In this document: positions 54,516 to 62,039 of the stretch, one piece after another
Layout of the letters: the number at the start of each line of letters is the position of its first letter
Position numbering within the stretch: the first letter of the stretch is position 1
Assembly (NCBI GenBank): GCA_000751295.2
Contig: CCMO02000001.1
Location: forward strand, 620,001 to 684,000
DNA from: a bacterium YEK0313
GTDB taxonomy: Bacteria > Pseudomonadota > Alphaproteobacteria > Rhizobiales > Phreatobacteraceae
Direction of reading: 5' to 3'
DNA length: 64,000 nt
Program-made: the position numbers and the translations under genes
The notes under the pieces: model-generated
What the model was told of the DNA's origin: nothing
Database searches by the model: none
The model's input: only the letters and a program-made list of their open reading frames with translations

Positions 54516-54902
54516 ATGACCACGGTGGTGCACAACCCGACGGCCGGCATCTATCCGGCCACCGAAGACTATGTCCATGCTATCGAGGTGCAGGCGCCGG
54601 CCCGCATCCTGTTCGTCGCCGGCACGATGGGGCTCGACGACAACGGTGTCGCCGGCAAGACGCTGGACGAGCAGCTCGCGCTGATCTGGTCCAACATCCG
54701 CACGATCCTGAAGAGCGCCAACATGACGACGGCCAATATCGTGCGGCTGACGAGCTATCTGCGCGATGCCGCCTATGCCGAGGCCAATGCGCGGGAGCGC
54801 GTCGCGGCCCTCGGCACGCGCCGGGTGCCGACCACGGCGATCGTGGCCGAGACCCTGTCGAAGGATTGGCTGGTGGAGATCGAGGTGATCGCCGCAGCCT
54901 GA
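54516..54902 (+). CDS. RidA-family (YjgF/UK114) protein
   Basis: The 128-residue trimeric enamine/imine deaminase-like protein has the family stretch ILFVAGTMGLDDNGV and C-terminal VPTTAIVAETLSKDWLVEIEVIAAA. The typical catalytic Arg seems to be Arg in LGTRRVPTT. The ATG at 54516 has AAGGAGA upstream. It converges with the M20 amidohydrolase by ten bases. RidA proteins clear reactive enamines; the exact substrate is not shown. Confidence 0.88.
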   Translation: MTTVVHNPTAGIYPATEDYVHAIEVQAPARILFVAGTMGLDDNGVAGKTLDEQLALIWSNIRTILKSANMTTANIVRLTSYLRDAAYAEANARERVAALGTRRVPTTAIVAETLSKDWLVEIEVIAAA

Positions 54903-54911
54903 CGGCCCGGT

Positions 54912-56084
54912 CTAGCCTCCCGCAAGCTCCCGTTCCACGAGGCGCGCGAAGAAGCTCGCGCCGATCGGCAGCAGCTCGTCGTTGAAGTCGTAGCGGCCGT
55001 TGTGGACGGGAACATTGCCATGCTCCGGCGTCGCCTGGCCGAACAGGAGGAAGGCGCCGGGCGCCTCCTGCAGCATGTAGGAAAAGTCCTCGCCCGCGGT
55101 CAGCGATGGGAAGTCGCCGCGGATCAGCTCCGGGCCAACCACGTCGATGGCGGCCTGCGCGGCGGCGGCGGCCTCCTCCGAGGTGTTGATGGTCGGCGGA
55201 TAAGAGCGCTTGTAGTCGAGCGTCACCTTCAGCCCATGGGCTGCGGCCGTGCCCTCGACCACCTGGTGGAACAGCTCGTCCATGCGCTTGCGCGTCGCGG
55301 GCTTCAGCGTCCGGATGGTGCCGCGCAGCTCCACCGCTTCCGGAATGACGATGTCGGACGTGCCGGCATGGATCTGCGCGACGCTGAGGACAGCGGTGTC
55401 GTGCGGATCGACCCGGCGGCTGACCAGCGACTGCAGCGCCGCATAGAGCTGCATGGCGCCGGGCAGCGGGTCGAGCCCGGCATGGGGTTCCGCGCCGTGG
55501 CTGCTCTTGCCGTGCAGCGTGATCGAGAAATAGTCGACTGCCGCCAGCACGGTGCCTTCGCGCACGGCGACGGTGCCGAGCGGCAGGCCCGGCAGGTTGT
55601 GGATGCCGTAGACGGCATCGCAGGGAAAGCGCGTGAACAAGCCGTCCTTGACCATTTCGGCGGCGCCGGTCAGGCCCTCCTCGGCCGGCTGGAAGATGAA
55701 GTTGACCGTGCCGGAGAAGTTGCGCGTCTCGGCGAGATATTTCGCCGCGCCCAGCAGCATGGTGGTGTGGCCGTCATGGCCGCAGGCGTGCATCGCCCCG
55801 TCATGGGTGCTGCGATGCTCGAAATCGTTGAGCTCGGGCATGGGCAGCGCGTCCATGTCGGCGCGCAGGCCGAGGCTGCGGTTGCCCGGCCGGCCGCGCA
55901 GCACGCCGACGACGCCGGTGCGGCCGATGCCGCGGTGAACCTCCAGCCCCCAGGCCTCCAGCTTCTCGGCGACGATGCCGCTGGTCCGCACCTCCTGAAA
56001 GCCGATCTCCGGATGGGCATGAAAATCGCGCCGCCATGCGGTCATGTCGGGGCTGAAGGCGGCAATGGCATCGATGGTGGGCAT
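54912..56084 (-). CDS. M20-family amidohydrolase (hippurate-hydrolase-like)
   Basis: The 390-residue metal-dependent amidohydrolase has the metal-binding DMDALPMPE, the metal-site MHACGHDGHTTMLLGAAK, and catalytic Glu in FIFQPAEEG. These match HipO/AmaA/ArgE-like N-acyl or indole-acetyl amino acid hydrolases. It is followed by the RidA gene in convergent orientation. Substrate unknown. Confidence 0.9.
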   Translation of the reverse strand: MPTIDAIAAFSPDMTAWRRDFHAHPEIGFQEVRTSGIVAEKLEAWGLEVHRGIGRTGVVGVLRGRPGNRSLGLRADMDALPMPELNDFEHRSTHDGAMHACGHDGHTTMLLGAAKYLAETRNFSGTVNFIFQPAEEGLTGAAEMVKDGLFTRFPCDAVYGIHNLPGLPLGTVAVREGTVLAAVDYFSITLHGKSSHGAEPHAGLDPLPGAMQLYAALQSLVSRRVDPHDTAVLSVAQIHAGTSDIVIPEAVELRGTIRTLKPATRKRMDELFHQVVEGTAAAHGLKVTLDYKRSYPPTINTSEEAAAAAQAAIDVVGPELIRGDFPSLTAGEDFSYMLQEAPGAFLLFGQATPEHGNVPVHNGRYDFNDELLPIGASFFARLVERELAGG

Positions 56085-56225
56085 GAACGAACTCCGGAAA
56101 TGACGCCGGAAGTCTCGCCCGTGCCGCGCCTCTTGCCAATCGGCCTTGCGCGAATGGCTCCTGCCCCCTGCCGGCAGGTCGGCATGCCGGTCGGCGGCAG
56201 GATCGCGCCGGCACCCCGGGTCGGC

Positions 56226-56951
56226 TCAGAGCCAGCGGCCGCTATAGAGCCTCGCCACCGCCTGGGCCCTGGTCCTTGCGCCGAGCTTGCGCTTGGCGTT
56301 CTCGACATGGGCATGGGCGGTGACCGGCGAAATGCCGAGGCGCCTCGCGATGGCGGCATCGGACAGGCCTTCGGCCACGAAGGCGAGGCAGTCCCGCTCC
56401 CGTGGGGTGAGGTCCGGGCGCGGGCCGGCCGCCGGCGGCGCCAGCGCCTGCATCCGCTCGAAGGCCATGCCGGCCGCGAGCGCGACGGCCCGCCGGTCGC
56501 CCGGATCGAGGTCGAACCGTTCGAAGCCGATGCTGATGACGCCGACCCGGCCGCCGGGACCATGGCAGGGCACGGCGAGGCCATCCTCGACGCCCATCTC
56601 GCGGCACAGGCCGAGGCCGGCCCAATTGTCGAGATCGGCAAAGCCCGGCGCGCTCCAGCGAAAGCTGCCGGCCCGCCGCAACGGCGCAAAGATGACCGGA
56701 TTGTTCCGATCGAGGCCGCGGCGGGAATAGCTCTCGATCCAGCCCGGCGCGGCGAACTGGGCGAGAACCCGCCGGCCCGCGACGATATCGTCCAGCCGCC
56801 ATTCCGGCAGAACCGGGAAGGAACCGGCGAACAGCGTGCGGGCGCCGAGCGGCCTGAGGGCCTCGATGAGCTGCCGTCCCACAGCCTCGGCTGTGGCGCC
56901 AGTCTCGAACCGGGCTGCAAGATCGAGCGCGCGAACGAAAGCCGAGGTCAT
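56226..56951 (-). CDS. LuxR-family regulator, autoinducer-binding solo
   Basis: The 241-residue protein has an N-terminal autoinducer-binding-type domain (about residues 20-165) and a C-terminal LuxR HTH (LTPRERDCLAFVAEGLSDAA, ISPVTAHAHVENAKRKLGA). Against TraR numbering the pocket residues W57, Y61, P71 and W85 are kept (here Trp71, Tyr75, Pro85, Trp99), but D70 is Asn84. No luxI-type gene is in the window. ATG 56951 is preferred over in-frame upstream starts. Confidence 0.88.
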   Translation of the reverse strand: MTSAFVRALDLAARFETGATAEAVGRQLIEALRPLGARTLFAGSFPVLPEWRLDDIVAGRRVLAQFAAPGWIESYSRRGLDRNNPVIFAPLRRAGSFRWSAPGFADLDNWAGLGLCREMGVEDGLAVPCHGPGGRVGVISIGFERFDLDPGDRRAVALAAGMAFERMQALAPPAAGPRPDLTPRERDCLAFVAEGLSDAAIARRLGISPVTAHAHVENAKRKLGARTRAQAVARLYSGRWL

Positions 56952-57043
56952 GGCGCAGGTCCCAGCCGCCCCGCGGCGGCGCTGCAGCAAGCTTTCGCAC
57001 GGCTGACCCAAGGTCATCAAGCGAGCCGCGCGGCCGGCACCCG

Positions 57044-57820
57044 TCAAAGCCGCCGCTGCGGTACCGGCACCCGCCGGCCGTCGATCTCGACGAAGGTGCA
57101 GGCAAGGCCGAACACGTCGGCCAGGAGGCGATCGGTGAACACCTCGCCCGGCCGGCCCTCGGCGACGACCCGGCCAGCCTGCATGACGGCGACGCGGTGG
57201 GCGAAGCGCGCGGCGAGCGTCAGGTCGTGCAGCACCGCCACCACGACATGGCCGGCCTCGCCGAGGCCGCGCAGAAGATCGAGGACACCGAGCTGCTGCG
57301 CCGGATCGAGGGCCGCCGTCGGTTCGTCCGCGAGGATCAGACGCGCCTCGGTCGCCAGCACCCGGGCCAGCATGACCCGGGCGCGCTCGCCGCCCGACAG
57401 CGCCGTCACCGGCCGGCCGGCAAAGCCGGAGAGATCGAGGCGGTCGAGCGCCCGCTGCACGGCCTCGGCATCGGCCGCCGTCGGCCGGCCGAAAGGATCC
57501 CCGTGCGGCAGACGGCCGAGAGCCACGGCATCGCGCACCGGCAGGGCCCAGGCCGCCTCCGCCCGCTGCGGCAGATAGGCCAGGCGACGGGCGCGGGCTT
57601 CCGGAGACAACCCGGCGAGCATCGTGCCGTCGAACCGGATCTCACCCGCGGCGCGGACAAGGCCGGCGACCGCCTTGACAAGGCTCGTCTTGCCGACACC
57701 GTTCGGACCGACCACCGCCAGGAAGGTGTTCGGCGGGACTGTCAGCGACACGCCGTCGACGACGCGGGTCCGTCCCAGCCGGACCGCCACGCCGGACAGT
57801 TCGAGGCCGAGGCCGCTCAT
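57044..57820 (-). CDS. ABC transporter ATP-binding protein, iron-siderophore/haem/cobalamin family
   Basis: The 258-residue ATPase has Walker A GPNGVGKTS, signature LSGGERARVMLARVLA, Walker B LILADEPTAALDP and the H-loop in LHDLTLAARF. It overlaps the FecCD permease gene by four bases. No binding-protein gene lies in this block. Ligand unknown. Confidence 0.9.
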   Translation of the reverse strand: MSGLGLELSGVAVRLGRTRVVDGVSLTVPPNTFLAVVGPNGVGKTSLVKAVAGLVRAAGEIRFDGTMLAGLSPEARARRLAYLPQRAEAAWALPVRDAVALGRLPHGDPFGRPTAADAEAVQRALDRLDLSGFAGRPVTALSGGERARVMLARVLATEARLILADEPTAALDPAQQLGVLDLLRGLGEAGHVVVAVLHDLTLAARFAHRVAVMQAGRVVAEGRPGEVFTDRLLADVFGLACTFVEIDGRRVPVPQRRL

Positions 57821-58794
57821 GCGCCGGCCTCCAGCCGCCTTTCGCCGAAAATGCGCCAGAGCAGGAAGGGCACGCCGACGAGTGCGGTGATGACGCCGGT
57901 CTTGATCTCGGTGGTGGCCGGGATGAGCCGCGCCAGGCTGTCGGCGGCGGTGAGCAGGGCAGCGCCCGCCAGCGCCGCCGGCAGCAGGATGCGGCCGGGA
58001 TCGGCGCGGACGGAGCTGCGAACGAGATGCGGCGCGACCAGCCCGACGAAGCCGATGGCGCCGGCGATCGACACCGCCGCCCCCACGCCGAAGGCCAGGC
58101 CCAGGGTCACTGCGATGCGCGCCCGGCCGAGACGGGCGCCGAGGCTGGCCGCCACCTCCTCGCCGAGCGTCAGCGCCCGGTAGACCTTGGCCTGCGAGAC
58201 CAGCAGCAGCGCGCCGACGGCCATGAAGGGACCGGCGATCGCCATGTGCACGAACGAGCGGTCCTCGAGCGAGCCGAGCAGCCAGAAGGCGATTTCCAGC
58301 GCCGCGAACGGATTGGGAGCGAGGTTCAGGACCAGCGCCGTGCCGGCGCCGAACAGGCTCGCCAGCGCGATGCCGGCCAAGAGCAGCACGGTAAGGCCGG
58401 CATGGGGGCCCGCGACCAGCAGGAGGGCCGCGACCGACACGAAGGCGCCGGTCATGCCGGCGACCGGCAGCCAGACGGACAGGGCCGAGGCGCCGCCGAG
58501 CGCCAGCATGGCTGCGGAGGCAAAGGCTGCGGCCGAAGGCGCGCCGAACAGCGTCGGCTCGGCGAGCGGATTGCGCACCAGTCCCTGGAGCGCGGCGCCC
58601 GAAAGACCGAGAATCCCGCCGATCATCAAGGCGAGCAGCGTGCGCGGCAGGCGGATCTCGGTGACGATGACCGCCGCGGTGCTGTCGCCGCCGAACAGCC
58701 CGCCGGCGACATCGGCCGGCGACAGCGGCACAGGACCAGCCAGCAGCGACAGGCCGGCGAGAAGGAGACAGATGAGGACGAGTGCGGCTGTCAC
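57817..58794 (-). CDS. FecCD-family ABC permease
   Basis: The 325-residue permease has about ten helices. It shows the FecCD signature RLPRTLLALMIGGILGLSGAALQGLVRNPLAEP near residues 48-80 and GFVGLVAPHLVR near residue 265. GTG 58794 is the start in frame; the ATG two bases upstream is out of frame. A repeat pair lies immediately upstream, in the place where a binding-protein gene is often found. Confidence 0.9.
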   Translation of the reverse strand: MTAALVLICLLLAGLSLLAGPVPLSPADVAGGLFGGDSTAAVIVTEIRLPRTLLALMIGGILGLSGAALQGLVRNPLAEPTLFGAPSAAAFASAAMLALGGASALSVWLPVAGMTGAFVSVAALLLVAGPHAGLTVLLLAGIALASLFGAGTALVLNLAPNPFAALEIAFWLLGSLEDRSFVHMAIAGPFMAVGALLLVSQAKVYRALTLGEEVAASLGARLGRARIAVTLGLAFGVGAAVSIAGAIGFVGLVAPHLVRSSVRADPGRILLPAALAGAALLTAADSLARLIPATTEIKTGVITALVGVPFLLWRIFGERRLEAGA

Positions 58795-58855
58795 ATGCGG
58801 TCCCGGCGGACAGTGGCGTCACGAAACGGCGCCGAGCCACGCTGCATCGGGCCTT

Positions 58856-58908
58856 GCCGTGGTTCGAGGCTCGCCTTCGGCTCGCACCTCACCATGAGGG
58901 AGGGAAGT
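58856..58908 (+). repeat. Dispersed intergenic repeat, copy B
   Basis: CCGTGGTTCGAGGCTCGC, a CTTCG loop, then CGCACCTCACCATGAGGG. It is inverted relative to copy C at 58983-59030; the pair could form a long stem with a 74-base loop. Confidence 0.75.
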
Positions 58909-58982
58909 GAGCGGCAGCACCGGTAGCCATGAAACGATGCGCACCGTGCGCACTCGACACCGCTCCGATGCGCCATGCCCAA

Positions 58983-59030
58983 CATCCCGCATGGTGAGGT
59001 GCGAACGCAGCGAGCCTCGAACCACGGCCG
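58983..59030 (-). repeat. Dispersed intergenic repeat, copy C (inverted)
   Basis: The minus strand reads CCGTGGTTCGAGGCTCGC, TGCG, then TTCGCACCTCACCATGCGGG, nearly identical to copy B. Copies B and C flank the gap between the FecCD permease and trmB. Confidence 0.75.
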
Positions 59031-59071
59031 CCCGACATGCAGAAGACGTCGCGCCGAGGTGAACGAGGATA

Positions 59072-59770
59072 TCAGACCCTCCGGAATGTCAGATAGCACG
59101 GCTTGCGGCCCTCGCGCAGCGCCTTGGCCTCGTAGCGTGTCGATTCCCAGCCGGTCCACGGCGTCGTCCAGTCACGCGCCGTCCGGGCCGCGAAGACGAA
59201 GTCGGGCGCACGCAGGAGCCGTTCCAGCGTCCAGGCGGCATAGTGGTCGATGTCGGTGGCGAAACGGAATTCGCCGCCCGGCTTCAGCACCCTGGCGATC
59301 GCCTTGACCGTCTTGTCCGAAACGAAGCGGCGCTTGTGGTGGCGGGTCTTCGGCCAAGGGTCGGGATAGAGCAGGTAGACGAGGTCGAGCGCCCCTTGCG
59401 GCAGCCACGCGAGCACATCCGCGCCGTCGCCGGTGTGAAGGCGGACATTGCCGATGGCCTTGCGCTCGATCTCGGCGAGCATCTTGGCCATGCCGTTGAC
59501 GAAGGGCTCGACGCCGATGAAACCCAGGCGCGGATGGCTGAGCGCCTCGCGCACCAGATGTTCGCCGCCGCCGAAGCCGATTTCCAGGACGAGACCGTCG
59601 ACGGGCGCTGCGAACAGGCCCTCCAGCCCGGCCGGCCGGCCGAGATCGACCTTGAGCCGGGGCAGCAGGGTCTCGATGAGATCGGTCTGATGGGCCCTGA
59701 GGCCCTTGCCCTTGCGCCGGCCGAAAAACGAGCCCTGCCCTGCCAGTCGTATCGGTTCGCTCGCCATCAC
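59072..59770 (-). CDS. trmB: tRNA (guanosine(46)-N7)-methyltransferase
   Basis: The 232-residue SAM-dependent enzyme forms m7G46 in tRNA. The SAM-binding motif is LVLEIGFGGGEHLV. The catalytic/substrate region DLVYLLYPDPWPKTRHHKRRF, with the TrmB PDPWPK signature, and the C-terminal TRYEAKALREGR are typical. It lies downstream of metK in the same orientation, as in related genomes. Confidence 0.95.
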   Translation of the reverse strand: MMASEPIRLAGQGSFFGRRKGKGLRAHQTDLIETLLPRLKVDLGRPAGLEGLFAAPVDGLVLEIGFGGGEHLVREALSHPRLGFIGVEPFVNGMAKMLAEIERKAIGNVRLHTGDGADVLAWLPQGALDLVYLLYPDPWPKTRHHKRRFVSDKTVKAIARVLKPGGEFRFATDIDHYAAWTLERLLRAPDFVFAARTARDWTTPWTGWESTRYEAKALREGRKPCYLTFRRV

Positions 59771-59866
59771 TGATATCGTCGCGTCGGTTGTTCGTGGCGC
59801 CTCATAACAAATGCCGGCACCGGTCTGAACAGGGGGCGCAAGCGCATGTCGCCCCCCGGATAAGAC

Positions 59867-59891
59867 GAAGGGGGCCTCAGGGGCCCCCTTC
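59867..59891 (-). terminator. Terminator hairpin after metK
   Basis: GAAGGGGGCC and GGCCCCCTTC pair around a 5-base loop, 27 bases past the metK stop codon. On the minus strand CGTCTTATC follows, a weak T-run. Confidence 0.6.
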
Positions 59892-59918
59892 GCTTCATAG
59901 ACGTGGCGTGTCGCCGGA

Positions 59919-61130
59919 TCAGGCGAGCGCTTCCTTCAGCTTCGGCACGAGATCGGTCTTCTCCCAGGAGAAGGAACCGTCACGGCCCGGCTTGCGGCCG
60001 AAATGGCCATAGGCCGAGGTCTTGGCATAGATCGCCTTGTTCAGGCCGAGATGCTCGCGGATGCCGCGCGGCGACAGGTCGAGCACTTCGCCGAGCACCT
60101 TCTCGAGCTTGGCCTCGTCGACGCCGTTCTTGGCGGTGCCGTGCAGGTCGACATAGATCGACAGCGGCTTGGCGACGCCGATGGCGTAGGACAGCTGGAT
60201 GGTGCAGCGGTCGGCGAGCTTGGCGGCCACGACGTTCTTGGCCAGGTAGCGCGCGGCATAGGCGGCCGAACGGTCGACCTTGGTCGGATCCTTGCCGGAA
60301 AAGGCGCCGCCGCCATGGGGCGCCGCGCCGCCATAGGTGTCGACGATGATCTTGCGGCCGGTGAGGCCGGCGTCACCGTCCGGACCGCCGATGACGAACT
60401 TGCCGGTCGGATTGACGTGCCAGATGGTGTCCTTGGTGATCCAGCCTTCCGGCAGGGTCTGGCGGATATAGGGCTCGACGATCTTGCGCACGTCGGCGGA
60501 GGTCAGCTTCTCGTCGAGATGCTGGGTCGACAGCACGATCTGGGTAACGCCGACCGGCTTGCCGTCGACATATTTGACGGTGACCTGGCTCTTGGCGTCG
60601 GGGCCGAGCTTGGCGGCCGCGCCCTCACCCTTCTTGCGGGCGACGGTCAGGTCCTCGAGAATCTTGTGGGCATAATAGATCGGCGCCGGCAGCAGTTCCG
60701 GCGTCTCGCGGCTGGCATAGCCGAACATGATGCCCTGGTCGCCGGCACCGACATCCTTGTTGCCGGTCTCGTCCACGCCCTGGGCGATGTCCGCCGACTG
60801 CGGGTGCAGGAGAACGTCGATCTTGCACTTCTTCCAGTGGAAGCCGTCCTGCTCGTAGCCGATGTTCCGGATCGCCTTGCGCGCGGCGGACTTGACCTTC
60901 GACTTGATCTGCTTCTCGGTGAGGTTGGTGCGCACCTCGCCGGCGATCACGACGCGATTGGTCGTGGCGAGCGTCTCGGCGGCCACACGCACCTGGCCGG
61001 CCGGCAGGCCCGCCTTGGCGGCTTCCTTGAAGAACAGGTCGACGATCTCGTCGGAGATCCGGTCGCACACCTTGTCCGGATGGCCTTCGGAAACGGATTC
61101 CGACGTGAAGAGGTAGGAGCTGCGGGACAC
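59919..61130 (-). CDS. metK: S-adenosylmethionine synthetase
   Basis: The 403-residue enzyme makes SAM from methionine and ATP. It has the N-terminal SESVSEGHPDKVCDRISD, the hexapeptide-like GAGDQGIMFGYA, and the P-loop-like GGGAFSGKDPTKVDRSAAYAAR. Length and motifs are standard. Start ATG 61130 follows CTGGAGGA. No SAM riboswitch was recognised in its leader, unlike metZ. Confidence 0.97.
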   Translation of the reverse strand: MSRSSYLFTSESVSEGHPDKVCDRISDEIVDLFFKEAAKAGLPAGQVRVAAETLATTNRVVIAGEVRTNLTEKQIKSKVKSAARKAIRNIGYEQDGFHWKKCKIDVLLHPQSADIAQGVDETGNKDVGAGDQGIMFGYASRETPELLPAPIYYAHKILEDLTVARKKGEGAAAKLGPDAKSQVTVKYVDGKPVGVTQIVLSTQHLDEKLTSADVRKIVEPYIRQTLPEGWITKDTIWHVNPTGKFVIGGPDGDAGLTGRKIIVDTYGGAAPHGGGAFSGKDPTKVDRSAAYAARYLAKNVVAAKLADRCTIQLSYAIGVAKPLSIYVDLHGTAKNGVDEAKLEKVLGEVLDLSPRGIREHLGLNKAIYAKTSAYGHFGRKPGRDGSFSWEKTDLVPKLKEALA

Positions 61131-61311
61131 GAAAGTCCTCCAGAGACAATGGCCCGCGATTTTCAGCGGGGCGAGGCGCCGTCGCGTCGGTGGCGCCGTG
61201 AACCGGGATCCTCGACGACCCGCCGCCGATGCGGCAGGCCAGCCCGGGACATGGCCATGGCGTCAGAACCCGAGCGGGCGAGGTTCTGGCAATAGCGCGT
61301 CCGGTGGTCAA

Positions 61312-61356
61312 GTCCGAAAACGGCAAAAAGGCCGATTCGTTCGCAAAAAAGAACGA
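61312..61356 (-). terminator. Hairpins in the XRE-metK gap, likely terminator of the XRE gene
   Basis: TCGTTC-N8-GAACGA (61337-61356) and CGGC-CTTTTT-GCCG (61321-61334), the latter followed on the minus strand by TTTTC. They lie within 100 bases of the XRE stop codon. Confidence 0.5.
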
Positions 61357-61410
61357 GCGTGGCGTCCGGAGCGTCCTTCCGCCGGTGCGCTTCGTCCCGC
61401 CCCTGAACGG

Positions 61411-61827
61411 TCAGGGCGTGGTCTGATCCTCGCCAGCAATGGCATTGACGAGATCGACGACCTTGCGGCGCACCTTGGCATCCTTGATTCGGATGAAAGC
61501 GCGGTTCAGCGCCAGGCCTTCGCTGGTCGACAGGAAATCGGCGACATAGGAGGCGCCGCCACCGTCCTCGAAACCGCCTTGCGGCGCCGGCTCACCCGAG
61601 GGAGCACCCTCGAAGAAGAAGGACACCGGCACCGACAGGATGGCCGCGATCTGCTGCAGCCGGCTCGCGCCGATCCGATTGGTGCCTTTTTCGTATTTCT
61701 GGACTTGCTGGAAGGTCAGGCTGAGGCGCTCGCCGAGCTTCTCCTGGCTCATTCCAAGCATCATGCGACGCATGCGAACGCGGCTACCGACATGTTTGTC
61801 GATCGGGTTCGGTGCCTTCTTGATCAT
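61411..61827 (-). CDS. XRE-family transcriptional regulator between lnt and metK
   Basis: The 138-residue protein has an N-terminal HTH (RVRMRRMMLGMSQEKLGERL, TFQQVQKYEKGTNRI) and a C-terminal acidic tail of unknown function. Its position between lnt and metK is conserved in Rhizobiales. ATG 61827 was chosen by the HTH start and the ribosome site in the leader. It has its own promoter. Target genes unknown; metK is an obvious candidate. Confidence 0.9.
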   Translation of the reverse strand: MIKKAPNPIDKHVGSRVRMRRMMLGMSQEKLGERLSLTFQQVQKYEKGTNRIGASRLQQIAAILSVPVSFFFEGAPSGEPAPQGGFEDGGGASYVADFLSTSEGLALNRAFIRIKDAKVRRKVVDLVNAIAGEDQTTP

Positions 61828-61921
61828 TCGTGGAACTCCGTAGCCCCCATGACCTGATGCAGGACACGTCGCCCCCTCGACGTGGAATGAAATGGCATGC
61901 AGACGTGCTGTGAGAGGGATG

Positions 61922-61950
61922 ATGATACCACCTGCCCGGGTGACAACCAA
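61922..61950 (-). promoter_or_regulatory. Likely promoter of the XRE gene
   Basis: On the minus strand TTGGTT (61945-61950) and TATCAT (61922-61927) are spaced by 17 bases, about 95 bases before the start codon. A plausible sigma-70 match. Confidence 0.5.
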
Positions 61951-62039
61951 ACACAACCTCTGCTATCCACAAACGGGTTATGGCCAATTATCCCTGGCCG
62001 TACAAGGCGCTGCCGTGCTTATGCATGGCCGCCAGTCGC

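Noticed and set aside
55002..57578. Plus-strand open frame of 858 codons across the M20, LuxR and ATPase genes
   Set aside because: Antisense to three genes with clear motifs.
61131..61410. SAM or SAM/SAH riboswitch upstream of metK
   Set aside because: I could not match the leader to any known SAM aptamer; only simple hairpins are seen.
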